This document shows positions 46,237-58,243 of a DNA stretch of 64,000 nucleotides, piece after piece. The position numbers and the translations under genes were made by a program. The stretch's first letter is position 1; the number at the start of each line of letters is the position of its first letter. Source of the DNA: Coptis chinensis (taxonomy: Eukaryota; Streptophyta; Magnoliopsida; Ranunculales; Ranunculaceae). The stretch is from NCBI GenBank assembly GCA_015680905.1, contig CM027385.1, forward strand, positions 19,536,501-19,600,500, read 5' to 3'. The notes beneath the pieces are model-generated. The model saw only the letters and a program-made list of their open reading frames with translations. It had not been told where the DNA came from and searched no databases.

Positions 46237-47652
46237 CTAATGTAATGCATCATTGAATTTATGCAGTAACCCATCATTGAATTGTCCAAGAGAGTGGAAG
46301 TATTGTAGCAGTTGTTCTTCATAAGGCTTGGATGATACGATATATGGCAAACTGGGTTTTTCAACCACTTGAATAAAAGGATCACTGTATGCTCTCAAGA
46401 ACTCATATTCCACCTTAGATTTTATTTCCTCTTTTTCTAGCACTTCAATCAATGTTCTTCTCAACTGGAATGATAGTCTCGAGAGTTTGTATGGTCAGGA
46501 AAGTCTCTTTACTGGGAAAGTTTAGAAAATTATAAAGGATTTCAAAGGAAATTGGCTTAAGTGCGAGCTTAAGGTTTCTTTGAAATGGGTTAGTGGTGCA
46601 GTCCTCAGAATTTGGTGGTTTTTTTTTATGAATGGAGGTTGGCTTTCAAGAGGTGTTAAATCGGGGTGGTGATGGTTGGGTGGTGGTTCTTCATATGATC
46701 TCGAGGACTTAGGGAAATCTTCATCTAGCTTTGGTGTTTCCACAAATTTGTCGGTCATATCGGCAATATTAAGGATGTCACAAATTTGTTCCATCGATAA
46801 GCCTTTAACGGCCTAACTAAAATTAGATCCACTTTCCACTATATAATTTATATCCTCCTCTCCAGGCACTTCATTTTCTTTGTCCTCTTTATCTAGAACT
46901 TCATAAATCTCCTCAATGTCATCGTCCAAGTTTGTCGAGTTACTCTCCAACACAAGTTCTAGAGTTTCTTCTGCTGGAGTGGTCTTATCCATGGGTGTAC
47001 TAAGACAAATGAGAGAAACTATAACTTTAGGCATGTAATCATCATAAAAACTAGAATTCACATGATAGTCAGGTAGATGGTGATGTACCTTTAATTGGTC
47101 ATAAATGTCATGATGGGCTTTAGTAATTGGTTTTGTTATAGCAACACCTTATTCCTTTTTTTGGTTGGGTTCTAGACTGGTGGAAAAAATATTAGTCTCA
47201 GAGGTGGTATCGATTAAAATAGATTAGAGAAAATAGAAGGTCTTTGATGTTTGTTGTATTTGAATTGTTTGCTTGACCATTGCTTGGTAAAGTTGGTCTG
47301 TGATACATGGTGGAGTGGAATATGAATTTGAAATGGATGGTGATGTGAATGGTAATGGATTGTTAGTGAACCTATATTCTGACTGATTGGGTGGATATAT
47401 GAATGATAGTTGACTATTTGTGGTGGAACTACATGAATTATTGTCTGCATGATTAGAAAACTTTGGGGTGTATTGGGTACTATGGAAATTTAAAAATTGA
47501 GATTCGTAATCGTAAGAATATTCTATAAGAGGCTCGAACTCGGTATATGATATGCATTGAGACACCCAATGATACGGACTACCACAACAAGAACAAGGTT
47601 CTGGGTTTGCAATGTAATTCCATGATGGTTGGGATGCATATTGATAAGACAT
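46237..47652 (-). pseudogene. Gag-like ORF of a minus-strand LTR element, broken
   Basis: Reading from ATG at 47652, the protein is Gln/Tyr/Ser-rich with a CX2CX4HX4C zinc knuckle (CSCCGSPYHWVSQC). It then passes through stops and frame changes into acidic segments (47061-46813: DDDIEEIYEVLDKEDKENE) and a Pro/His-rich part (46794-46522), ending near 46237. The layout is that of the region between Gag and protease in plant Ty3 elements. The start abuts, on the opposite strand, the truncated pol pseudogene at 47651, so a rearrangement lies at this point. Confidence 0.45.
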
Positions 47653-47751
47653 GAATGCTCAAACAAGAATGATGCACAATCTGCAAAAATTCATTTGTAA
47701 CTTTGAAGTTTTTGAGAAGTTTGCATGCAATGTCTATAGTTTGGAAACTAT

Positions 47752-49650
47752 GCACTATTTTAATTTAACAGTGGGCACTGACGGAATATTACCCCTACAA
47801 ATTGGATGTGTACTTATCTTTCCTGATGGTTTACAGATAGAAAAATATGTTAGGTTGGGATTTAAGGCATCTAATAATGAAGCGAAGTATGAAGCAGAAA
47901 TTTTCGGAATGAAGACAACTATTGATTTCGGGGCAACTGATATTGCCATTTTCACAGACTTCAAATTAATCACCAACCAATAGGGAGGTATATATCGAGC
48001 TAAAGATGAAAGAATGGTGGAGTACCTAGAAGTTGTTCATTCTTTGGCAAGAAGATTCAGATCTGTATCTATCACAAAGAAATCAAGAAATGATGTGAGG
48101 CATGCAGATGTTTTGGCTTATCTTTCAGCAGCAACAGATTGCAAGGAACCCCGAACAATACATGTTGAATATCAGGGGCAACCCAACATCGAGTTCACCA
48201 CTCTTTACCACATAAAAGTTTATATAGTTGAATGTTTAGCACTACAAGTATTGTACTATGCACAAGCCTCTTATGCAGTCTGGACAAGAAAAAAGATGCG
48301 CGAGGAAGTTGAAATAACTGGGGGCGACATTGACAGTGAAATGTACATTCCGAACCATGATGAAATGCTCGATCCTAACTAACAACACTCACTAATAAAT
48401 GTAGAGCATATTCCAATTATGAATGATTGGCGTGCTCTTTACATAGAGTACCTGCAACACCAGACTCTCCTTGAAGACAAGAAACTTGCTGATGATATAC
48501 TTCGGACATCATTCAAGTTTTCCATTCTTCCATTGGCAAGACAGGTCAAGTTATATAGGAAGCATAATTTATCTCCATTGCTCTGTTGTCTTACATCTGA
48601 ACAAGGTCACTTTATTCTGGAAGAGTTATAGAAGGGCATTTATGGAAATCATATTGGAGGGTGTAATCTGCCGCATAAAACACTCAGGGCTATTGGTGGC
48701 CTGGAATGCAGAAACAGGCTAAGTTATACAGTCAAACTTGTGTACAATGTCAAATGCATGCCAACTCAACCCATCTACTAGCCAATGAATTGTTTCCAGT
48801 TCTGAGTTATTGGCCATTTGTTAAATGGGGTCTAGATATTGTTGGACCTTTGCCCAAAGCACCAGGGAATTTCAGATTCCTCCTTGCAACAACTGATTAT
48901 TTCATAGAGTGGGTTGAGGCGATTCTATTCGTCTACACTCCATCCTCCAAATTCAAGCAGTTCATTAGGAAAGATATTATATATTGATATGGAATACCAA
49001 CAGTAATTGTATCTGACAATGGAAAGCAGTTTGATTTTGATGAAATTTGCAAATTTTGTGACTCCTTCAAAATTCAACATAATTTTTTAGCTCCTTACCA
49101 TCTGCAGGCGAATGGACAAGATGAAGCAACCAAAAAGTCTTTCCTAGAGAATTTGAAAAGGAGACTTAAAGAAGCAAAAGGAAAATGGGTACAGAAATTA
49201 CCAATGGTTTTGTAAGCATACCGTACCACGCCCAAAACTTCTTCAGGAATAACTCCTTTCTCTTGGGCATATGGAACAGAAGTAGTTTTACCAACTAAAC
49301 TCATGGCTCCCATGAGTCGAACTGAAAATGTCATTTCTGATGACAATGAAGAATTTTTGTCTTCCCAGAAACAGTTCATTGATGAGCAGAGAGAAGATGC
49401 ACTTCGGCAATTGGAAAAGTATTAACAGAGTGTCAAAAAGAGTCATGACAAAAAAGTTCGACAGCGAACATTCCAGCCAGGAGACTGGGTACTTCGAAGA
49501 AAATTGGATGACCCGTCCAGGGGCAAGCTGTCAGATACTTGGGAAGGTCCTTTTATTGTGGACAAAAGAAGGCCTAAGGGTTATTATGTCCTGAAAACTC
49601 TTTCCGGAGATTTTTATATCAAAGCCTTGGAATACAACAAGGCTTCATAA
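47752..49650 (+). pseudogene. Ty3 (Tat-like) RNase H and integrase remnant
   Basis: Starts inside the RVT_3-type RNase H domain (RLGFKASNNEAKYEAEIFGM, AIFTDFKLITNQ, then TAG, YRAKDERMVEYL). Next come the H2C2 integrase zinc finger region (CVQCQMHAN), the integrase core (WGLDIVGPLPKAPG, then VSDNGKQF, then HLQANGQDEATKKS, giving D, D and E), and a C-terminal segment (QPGDWVLRRKLDDPSRGKLS, WEGPFIVDKR). Stops and frame changes occur at about 47981, 48630, 48987, 49213 and 49423. Gag, protease and reverse transcriptase are missing upstream. Integrase would insert the cDNA, but this copy is dead. Confidence 0.88.
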
Positions 49651-49672
49651 GTTTTATCATTAGTGTCGTAGA

Positions 49673-50929
49673 TGATAGGGTTATATACTAAAAGCATTAC
49701 TTTTGTATTAACTCTAATTCTTTATATTTTGAGTGAGAATCATATTGGCGAATGTTATGCATATTATATATGTTATTAGTTATATGCATGCGTCTAATAC
49801 TTTATGTTGTAGATGATATGGTGTGTGGTGACACACAGAAGATCATATCATCAGTACCTTATAAAGTATAAGTAAACGTTCACAACCTAGATCGATTTGG
49901 ACAAACCATTGGTACGGTTATAGTATAATCTGGTATTAGTCTATCTTGACTACAGGGTTACACTAGTACACTTTGTGTGTATTGAACAGGACCAAGTGAG
50001 GTTGTTTCTCTTTATACTGACTATATAAGAGAACAAACACCTCTGTTATTATGGATGTTTGTCATCTTAATCCGGATATAATAACGGGCACTTACGTGCA
50101 TTGTACATTGCTTTAAATCATCAATGAGTGAGATTCATTTGTGAATCAACAAACTTGATGGATTGGGTAATGACATTGTATGTAAGGTGTGATGTTGATT
50201 ATAGAAGGAATCCGTGACCCGCATGAAGTTGGGCTGATGATGTCCCCTTGAAGAGCTCATAAGGATTGTCATGTAAACCCTACAGGTGGATTTAATCCGA
50301 CATAACAATGAGGTTGTGTGGTACTACTCAAGGACATAAGAAGTTGATTAATGTAGTTGTCAGTAACTTGACTTAATTAACGGGCATTCGATATCTTAAA
50401 CACAGGGAGATCAACAAGTATATAATATGGAGCCCATAAATGTAACATGTAATTTGGTATTAGGGTGGTAGTGCAACAATGGCCTTTAGTGGAATAAGCC
50501 ATTTGTTGACGGACTTGGGCCGTGTGTTCTGGGCGAACATAGGAAGCCCAAGCCCATCAGGAGACCTAACCCTGATTTCTCCTCATGGTCCCTGTTGTAG
50601 CCTATAAATAGAAACCCTCTTTCTCTGGCCATTTTTAGTTAAGGTTTTTCTCAAGAAAGGTTTGTTCCAAAATCGGTTTTGACCTTGTGATTGAAAAAGA
50701 GATGCAAAGAGATAGAGAAAGGATTGGTAGATCCTTGCCCACATAACGTCCATTCTAAGGATAGGAATGCAACAGAAGATCAAGAGGTTGCTGACTCGGA
50801 TTTTCAGAGTTATCACAGCTGATCTAAAAGATATGATTTCTAACCAAAACCATGAGAACCTTTATTCTGTTGCGCATGGTTTTTGCGGTTTGTAGTAAAT
50901 CATTCGATGCAACCATAACAGTTCCTACA
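49673..50929 (+). mobile_element. Solo LTR of an unrelated element
   Basis: 1257 bp, TGATAGGGTT...GTTCCTACA, flanked by perfect 5-bp duplications GTAGA at 49668-49672 and 50930-50934. A promoter-like TATAAATA lies at 50603-50610. No internal coding sequence remains, as expected after LTR-LTR recombination. The superfamily cannot be fixed from the LTR alone. Confidence 0.82.
50603..50610 (+). promoter_or_regulatory. TATA box of the solo LTR
   Basis: TATAAATA in a G/C-richer setting about 330 bp before the LTR end. It is the expected retrotransposon promoter. Confidence 0.5.
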
Positions 50930-51033
50930 GTAGATTCCATTGACACTACATTATTTTCCACCATTAATAAAATTCTTTCATGTGCAAAATATATTTTTGA
51001 ATATTATTCATAGTTTAAAATGTCATTTTATAA

Positions 51034-51330
51034 GCCAAGTGCAGTCACTTGAAAAATGGTTTTGTTTCTGGACTACAACTAATCTAAGTGTTTGCTAACG
51101 CGCACTTAAAAAGCCAAGTGCAGTCACACGCAAAATGGTTTTGTTTTCGGACAAAAACTAACCTAAGTGTTTGTTAACACACACTTAAAAATTCAACTGC
51201 AATCACTACTTGCATTGATTCAGTTTTGTTTTAGATATAATAAGTCAGGTGTTCGCAAACGCGTACTTGTTAAGCCAAGTACTGTTACTTGCACACACGC
51301 AAAATTATTCTGATTGCTGAACCAAGATTT
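51034..51330 (+). repeat. Tandem repeats in the 3' untranslated region of the Ty3 remnant
   Basis: Three to four diverged units of about 75-80 bp begin 'aagccaagtgcagtcac' (51034, 51111, about 51190, about 51274), followed by 'aaaatggttttgttt' and 'aacctaagtgtttg'. Noncoding. Confidence 0.7.
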
Positions 51331-51402
51331 CATCATCATTACCATTGAATGATATGATGGCTCACTTTAGTTATTTCTTTGCCACATGGGCTTCACCCAT
51401 TT

Positions 51403-51418
51403 GACAAAGAGGGGGCGA
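51403..51418 (+). promoter_or_regulatory. Polypurine tract of the Ty3 remnant
   Basis: 'gacaaagagggggcga' immediately precedes the LTR start TGTTTGGGCC. This is the classic plus-strand primer of Ty3 elements. Confidence 0.75.
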
Positions 51419-52010
51419 TGTTTGGGCCCCACCTTTGGTGTGTTCCCAGACTTGGACTCCGGCCCAACACCTTTCTGGACTCCAATCCAACATTTCAGAT
51501 TCAACCTAACACTCTGGGATCCAACCCAACACCTTTATGGATTCTGGCCCAACACTCCAGATCCAGCCCAACACCTTTCCAGATTCCGGCCCAACACCTT
51601 TATGGACTCTGGCCCAACACATTTTCAGACTTGGGCCCAACATTATGAATTTAACCCAACATGATTCCGGACTTGGTCCATATCCAAATGTTTACAAGTG
51701 CATCTGGGATAGATTTAATTAGACATGCACATTATGTTCAACAGAGGACAGATAAGTAGGAAAAAATATCTTATTCAGGAGATAAAGATGAACCAAATCT
51801 TTACAGGTTTAGGAGTTAGAGTGGAATCCGAACCTTTCCAATAAGAGAGTCTGCTATCACTTTCAGAACTACGCAAGCAATACTGCTAAGACTTGACCCT
51901 GTTCCGGATTTGGCTACGTAGGCAGCCATCAGAGGTTCAGTCTCACCTTCTCCACTAATCTATCCTCTATTCACAACCCTCATTGTGTTTGGGAATTTCT
52001 AGTCCAAACA
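51419..52010 (+). repeat. 3' LTR of the Ty3 remnant, with internal short repeats
   Basis: 592 bp from TGTTTGG to CCAAACA (7-bp inverted ends), directly after the polypurine tract. 51465-51665 consists of about seven units of 25-30 bp built on 'ggcccaacacctttctgga'. Open frames over it are repeat readings. 'ctacgtaggcagcc' at about 51912 is a sequence common in Tat-type LTRs. No 5' LTR partner is in the window. Confidence 0.7.
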
Positions 52011-52516
52011 CAACTGTTGAGAAGGAGTGCTTTGTAGTGAGCGAGGGAAAGAAATGAGAAGGAAAAAGTGGCGTCGTGGTTATGGTGGTGGGAAACTCTT
52101 TTAGGTGGTGGGTGGTGGGTGGTTGCTTAAGTATTCTGGAAGTAGTGGTGTGTTGTTGGAGAAGATGGCTTAGGATGACTTATGTGATAAGGCATTTCCT
52201 TAGTTGTAAGACTGAGTTGTTAGTGTGTGTGGAATGTGGACTGGTGAAAGTTGTTTTTGCAAACCGGTATTGAAAGTTGATGTATGGATTGGGTTGTCTA
52301 GGGAAATGGTGCACTGATATGAAATTAAACAGCTTAAATAATTAGACTAATTTAATCGTAATTGTAATACTAATACTCGCAAGTGCATAAGGTATATTGT
52401 AGTAGGTATGCAAATACAAGGTCAATCCCACATAGAATGCGTATTGGGGACAATTGAGTTTTAGACTATTACCTAACCTAATCCAAACAAGAATTGTTTA
52501 TAAAGTTTTGAATTAC
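52011..52516. other. Spacer between the Ty3 LTR and the CACTA-3 end
   Basis: GT-rich stretch (52050-52150) then A/T-rich DNA with 'cgcaagtgcataaggta' at 52379. No gene seen. Confidence 0.4.
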
Positions 52517-52865
52517 CACTACTAAAAAAATGGTTTTTTATCTCGGTTCTAAAATTAGCCTTATCTCATTTATGTTGGTAGGCGAGATAATATGTTCTGT
52601 AAATGAGATAATATGTCCCATAACTTAGTTACTAACTCTGAGTATAAATTTGTTATCTCGCCTCTTGCTTAACCGAGATAAAATATATGGATTTTACCAC
52701 TGTGGTGTGGAACCGATATAATAGAAAATTTCATTTATCTCGCCAATGTAAAGCTGAAATAATATGAAATTTCATTTATCTCACACTAAACTGATATAAT
52801 TGAAATTATACCAAATATCTCGGCACTCAACTGATGTAATTGCTATTATACAAAATATCTCGGAA
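52517..52865 (+). mobile_element. Left end of a third CACTA-type element (CACTA-3)
   Basis: CACTACTAAAAAAATGG at 52517, preceded by TAC, is a clear CACTA terminus. The following 350 bp carries many 'tatctcgg' and 'gagataatatg' motifs in both orientations, unlike the GGCCGCGGC motifs of CACTA-1 and CACTA-2. No matching right end is in the window, so the element is truncated. Confidence 0.65.
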
Positions 52866-53200
52866 TGTCGGAATAGATATGGGCAAAGAAAACATAATGG
52901 GAAAAGCAGCTAAGAGAGCAGCGACACAGAAGATGGAGAAGCATGAGGAAGCTTGCAAGGCTAACCAACATTGTTTCATTCCGTTTAGTTTCGACACTTT
53001 CGGTTTTTTAGAACCACCGTCTGTTGAGTTTCTCAAGACACTTCAGAAAGTTATGAACAGTAACGTTATGACAGCTGGTTCTAACGAGTTTGTTTTTAGA
53101 AGGATAGAATTTGCTATTCAGAAAGGACTTGCAGCGCAACTTGTTGCACGTTTGTCCTAATTATTTGTAAAATTTGTTAGCAGTATCAATAAATTTTCCA

Positions 53201-53252
<52 letters not shown>
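52866..53252 (+). mobile_element. Retroposed ORF with poly(A) tail
   Basis: A frame from about 52876 (MGKENIMGKAAKRAATQKME) ends at TAA 53158. The C-terminal part (FIPFSFDTFGFLEPPSVEFL, then FAIQKGLAAQLVARLS) resembles a conserved segment I have seen in plant retroelement-related proteins; the family assignment is weak. A canonical AATAAA at 53188-53193 precedes a 49-nt poly(A) (53204-53252) by 10 bp, so the sequence arose by reverse transcription of an RNA. It is 5'-truncated into the CACTA-3 subterminal DNA. Confidence 0.55.
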
Positions 53253-53254
<2 letters not shown>

Positions 53255-53760
53255 ACACAATCACATAATGAAATCTCGCTCTATGCACAATACTCTCTCA
53301 TGAACTCCCAATTGTCTCGCCTCTCCACTTTCCCTATATAGCCATATATTCACCTCGCACCAAACTCAGAAACAATCTCCATTACCCATTTCAACTCCAC
53401 AGCAATTCAACAACTCCTCTGGGTTTCCAAGTACAAAAATTTAATTTTTTTACTTTGCTTGTATTAGGATTTTTAAGAAAGGCGATAGTTTTCTCCTTAA
53501 GTTTGGTGAATTTATGTATCTAAACAACCATCGGTTTATTAGAAATTGATGGTTGTCATCAGTTTGGGGTAGCAATGGTTTTCACCGGATAACTAAAAAG
53601 AACAACCATCGATTTTTAGAAATAAAAACGTTCTGACACCTATCTTATGCATGATATTTGTTTGTTGAAATGCTTCATAAATTCCAATTTGGTAAAATAA
53701 AATTTCCCAACAACAAATTTAAAAAATTAACCAAAGTTATTTAATTTGTGTTGAAATTAA
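53253..53760. other. Spacer, nothing assigned
   Basis: Contains three copies of 'acaaccatcg' or its inverse within 53525-53615. No gene seen. Confidence 0.35.
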
Positions 53761-54093
53761 GTGGGTGTTTGGATCCCATTTTTTTAAAAAAACCAGTTTT
53801 TCTCAAAAAGTGTTTTTTTGAAAAAATATTTATTTTAAAAACAGTTTTTGAATAAACATGTTTGGTTGAGATTTTTCTTAAAAGCTATTTTTATAAAAAA
53901 AAATATTTTTTTCTTAAAAAATAGGAACCAAACGTATTTATTTAAAGTCCAAATTTGTGCATGGAAAAATAGTCAATCTTAATAAACTGAACTCGCTCAG
54001 ATAATACAATAAAAAAAGTTATTACAAACCGTTCAAGTTATATAAAAGTTAAAAACAACCCCATATCATAAAATTGATTGATCATTAATACAC

Positions 54094-55468
54094 TCAATCT
54101 CTTGCACTCCATAAGTCGTATGCAATTGAATCCCTTAGTAATAAAGCTTGGCATTGGTTAACTCTTTGAACACGCGCACTTGGTTGTGATGCAACTACCT
54201 CCACTTGGTCATTTTCTTCACTTGGGACGTTTTCATCTACCATATTTTCATACCTAGTGAAAATCCAATCATTTTTCCCTTCCAGATGAATGTAGTTATG
54301 TAACACACATGCTGCAAATACAATATCACGCTGCATCTCAAATGGATAGGCTGGCGCAAATTTAAGTATCAGAAATCGAGATTTAAGAACTCCAAAACAA
54401 CGCTCGATGACATTTCTAAGAGATGAATGTCTATGTTTATACAACTCTTCTTTAGTTCTTGGTGGATTTTTGCTCTCTCTGTAATCTTGCAAATGATATC
54501 GAACTCCTCGATAAGGAGCCAAAAACCCTTTTGTATTTGCATACCCAGCATCAATAACATAATAATTGCCTAGTTCAAGAACAAAATTAGAAGTAAGTAA
54601 ATAATTATATGATAAGTGGAATTCATATGAAATAAATTAGAAATCAACTTAAACATATATACCTTCAGGTGGGTTAGGAAATCTAGCATCTGGGTATTCC
54701 AGTGCAGATTTTAGCACACGTGCATCAGCTGCGGAGCCTTCCCAACCGGCATATACATAGCAAATTTGTATGTCAAAAGTACAAGCCACCAAAACATTTT
54801 GTGTGATATCATTTTTCCTATTACGAAAGCTAACTTGCTGATTTAGTGGAAGATTAGCTGGTATGTGAGTACCATCCAAACCCCAATGCAATCCTATAAT
54901 TTTCAAATAGTCAATCATGTCAGATACATAATACCAAATGAAAAACACATGACTTTAAACTAAAAACAATGTTTATAAATTTCCTTAAAAAAGGAAAAAA
55001 AAACCTTTCATTGTTTTGAATCTCAAGAGGCGTATTAGTTGTAGAAGGGTGAATGAACTCTTCTGATAAGGATAAAACTGCATTTAGAACATTGCGAAAT
55101 TGGCGTCTAATTGTTTCACCAGAATGCTAAAATCTTTCTTGACAAATCCGATTTGACGCACAGTGACCCATAGTATATAAAAGCATTCCTACTTGTTCTC
55201 GTACACTAATAGTAAAAGAATCTTGTAGGAACTCTTTATCTTTGAAAATCTTGAAAAATTTCACAAAAACAATCTTATCCATATGGAACATTCTGCGGCA
55301 TCGATCATTGTGCCCCTCTAAAACCTCATTCATATAGGCACCACAATTAAGCATAGAATCATTACAAGGTTACTTGTCAAAGCGCCTTCCGATTATACCA
55401 ATAGCATATGCAATCACCTGTTCTATAAGGCATTCTTCAATTTCATCTAGCTCAACATCAAAATCCAT
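54094..55468 (-). pseudogene. PIF/Harbinger DDE_4 transposase
   Basis: Minus-strand ATG at 55468 (MDFDVELDEIEECLIEQVIA), then TAA after RRFDK. The DUF8040-type N-terminal region with helix-turn-helix follows (FHMDKIVFVKFFKIFKDKEF, REQVGMLLYTMGHCASNRI, a TAG, HSGETIRRQFRNVLNAVL). The catalytic domain has GLDGTHI (first D), GWEGSAADARVL (second D) and RNVIERCFGVLKSRF (E). A spliced intron lies at about 54570-54660 between FPNPPEG and NYYVIDAGYANTKGF. A second intron near 54895-55005 is likely. It would cut and paste the element. Two nonsense codons in the N-terminal part inactivate it. Confidence 0.88.
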
Positions 55469-55742
55469 AATTGAAAAATACTCCACCTGTTAATAATACT
55501 CATCATTATTCAATAACATACAACATACATATAAATTTGTGCTATAAAAAATACTTGCAAGATTATGGCATCCACACAGTGAAAAATACCACTAAGAATT
55601 CGACATCCACACAGTGAACAATACCACTAAGAATTCAAACACCATAAAAATGTAAATACAAAACCACCAAGATAATAAAAAAAGATGGAACATCACAATC
55701 GTTCTAAACATATATAACATAATCGTTCTAAACCATAGTTGG

Positions 55743-56717
55743 TCAAGAAAGCTCCCTCCTTAGCCAATTTAAACAACAATGTGGCTTAAGAGGCATAAAT
55801 GCTTCCCTAGCATGAGGTTTTTCAAACAATTCTATTGCATCATAGATCTCTTCTTCTTCAATGCTTTCCAATTCCTCTAGCGTAGTAATACATATGTTCA
55901 AGCCATAAGGATCATCAACCGATCGAAAATAAGATGCCCTAAATCGATGTGCCTCAGCTAACTCTGTTACAGCTTTAGACAATTCACTAATAATGGAAGC
56001 CTTTTGCTTAGCATTAGTTGTTTCTCTTCCCTTATTTGCATCTCTAGTAACACTTCACTCGTGATCAGGTGAATACACAGACTATTTTCCTTGTATAACT
56101 GGCTCATCCTGTAAAGGCAAAGACTCACCATTTGCCCTTACCTCTTATGTGTCTTCAAGTATGTCGATAGAAACCCGTTCTTGATTTGGTTGTCAGTGGT
56201 ATGACTTTTGAAATTTTCCTTCAGCAACTTTTCCATCACATAGAAAAGCCATATGATCATACACGAGAAAGGGTGATTTTTTAAAACATTCTGCATCTGA
56301 ATGTGCCTGTGTACATTCCTTTTATTAATAGTCTAATAACATCAAAATCTTCAAGATATGGATATACATTTTCGAATAAATATTACGTACCTTCAAGTAT
56401 TCATCCCAAACAACACTGCTAGCGGTGAATACACAAGTAGTCAGATCCCACCCAAAACCAGATAAAATAGTAAGTGCCTTTGCGACTTTGTATTTTCACT
56501 TCAAATTATTCAAGCGGTTACAAACTTGATCCATATTATAGTCATATTGTGACTGCTCGTTGAAGTCTTTCAATATATTATTCCAACCGACTTTGGTGAA
56601 CCCATTTTGGGTGACATAACCATCTAAAGTCTCTTTAACAACCGCATCCAAAAAGATCACATCAAGGTTGTCATTCCAATTTGCACGTACTTTTCCAGAA
56701 GTGGTACCTTTACTCAT
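55743..56717 (-). pseudogene. Myb/SANT-like DNA-binding protein of the Harbinger element
   Basis: Minus-strand ATG at 56717 (MSKGTTSGKVRANWNDNLDV) opens the Myb/SANT-like domain: FLDAVVKETLDGYVTQNGFT, KVGWNNILKDFNEQ and VCNRLNNLK. A TGA follows where Lys is expected, then KYKVAKALTILSGFGWD continues. The C-terminal exon (about 56080-55743: SKAVTELAEAHRFRASYFRS, EELESIEEEEIYDAIELFEK) has been kept. In Harbinger elements this partner recruits the transposase to the element ends. It is inactivated by stops. Confidence 0.8.
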
Positions 56718-58243
56718 CTATATATGGTGACAACAACTAATGATCAACTCTCAAGTAGAGATGAACCCTTCTATATATACCAAAGATATTTTATATGAAA
56801 GATAGCATCTATAGCTCAGATAGAGGTAAAGATAATTACTTAAACTAAATTAGTGAAGCCCAAAGAGCTACAACACCTGTAAATCCCAATCCCACAAGAG
56901 CAATTTTATCTTCAGACTTATCCCACTGTTCCATGAAGTGCATGATTAAGAGAAAAATACAACACATTTACTCAAGGGACTATATAAGGAATTATAAATT
57001 GAGAGTCATATTTATGTAGAAAGAAGAGTTTCAAAGATTGATTTAATCATACACAATTATATCAAATCTCTTTTAATAGTTCTGATATGAGGTATCACAT
57101 TAACCTCTGTTATTCTAATACATCTTTCTTCATCTAAATTGCTTCTCAGCAATATATATGCCAAGCTTATCAGGAAAAAGATATGCCAAGCTGCATACAA
57201 AATATGAGAGATGAAGCTCCTGAGATCAAACAAGCCATCTACGTGCTCTAACGTTTATAGAGATTAGAAACTATGTAGCTTAACTACCAATTTTTAATAT
57301 AAACATTTATAAAGTCATTAACTTATGGTTTAACTTTTAAGCATCACAATGATTAAATAACCAACTAAACCAAGTATATTGAAGCTCCCCTTCTTAAACA
57401 TAGGACAGAGTATGGGTGATATGATTATTTACTTATTTATATATATTTTTCCTATAATGTCATGAAAGAAGCTAAGGAGAGGAAAAAGCTTAGAAGACCT
57501 CACAATGTTCTGTACATATTTCACAATATCTAGTGATGAATCAGAGCTTTCTCCAGTGGCCTTCGCAACAAAAGTGACGCACCTCTTAGTTTCTGTGACA
57601 CACAAGCAATCAATTCATCACTAAAAAGTCTATCATAGTGCAGATTATTCGATCATGTAGCTCAATTTCTTATCTTTTCTACAACCACACCTTGTTTGAT
57701 GAATCTAACTAATTGACAGGTACAAACTCATCTAAAAAGTGGATTTTATTTGATTACTTAATCCAATGAAAATCTAAAAAGTGGATTAAGAAAAAAAAAA
57801 AAAAAATAGGATTAAGAAGAAGAAGAATACTTACCGAATTTGTGTCGAGCAGTTCAGAGAGAGATCGAATTTGTGTCGAGTAGTTTAGAGAGATCGAATT
57901 GGTGCAAAGCAGTTCGAGTGAGCAATCAAGAAGAGAAATCGAGAGATCGAGACGAGAGATCGAGATCTAATAAAAAAAAAGTCAAGTTTTATTTGGAGAA
58001 ATAACCATGTCGTCACTTTGCCTTTGGCGCAGATGTGAGAGAGAGAAGAAAAACAGTTTTTCGTCTTAAAAAACAAGTTTTACCTAATTATCATAAAACG
58101 AGTTTTTCGGACCAATTATTGTTTTTTTGGATGAAAAACAATTTTTTTTAAAAATAGCGACCAAACGCATTTATTTTTTCAAAAAACGTTTTTTGACTAA
58201 TAAACACTTTTTGCCAATAAATAAATAGGATCCAAACACCCCC

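Larger units (their letters stand above)
53761..58243. mobile_element. PIF/Harbinger element with both genes, decayed
   Basis: Terminal inverted repeats GGGTGTTTGGATCC at the left (53763) and the same sequence reversed at the right (58230-58243), with further loosely matching A/T-rich inverted DNA inside. Two minus-strand genes are those expected of the superfamily: a DDE_4 (HARBI1-like) transposase and a Myb/SANT-like protein. The exact ends and the 3-bp TWA target duplication could not be fixed. Both genes have stops. 56740-57840 inside the element shows no gene. Confidence 0.82.

Noticed and set aside
51379..51722. Overlapping plus-strand frames with PNT/PTP repeats
   Set aside because: They come from the short tandem repeats inside an LTR and have no start context or domain.
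53761..58243. Exact target duplication for the Harbinger element
   Set aside because: 'aaattaa' occurs near both ends but not at symmetrical positions, so I could not assign a TWA duplication with confidence.
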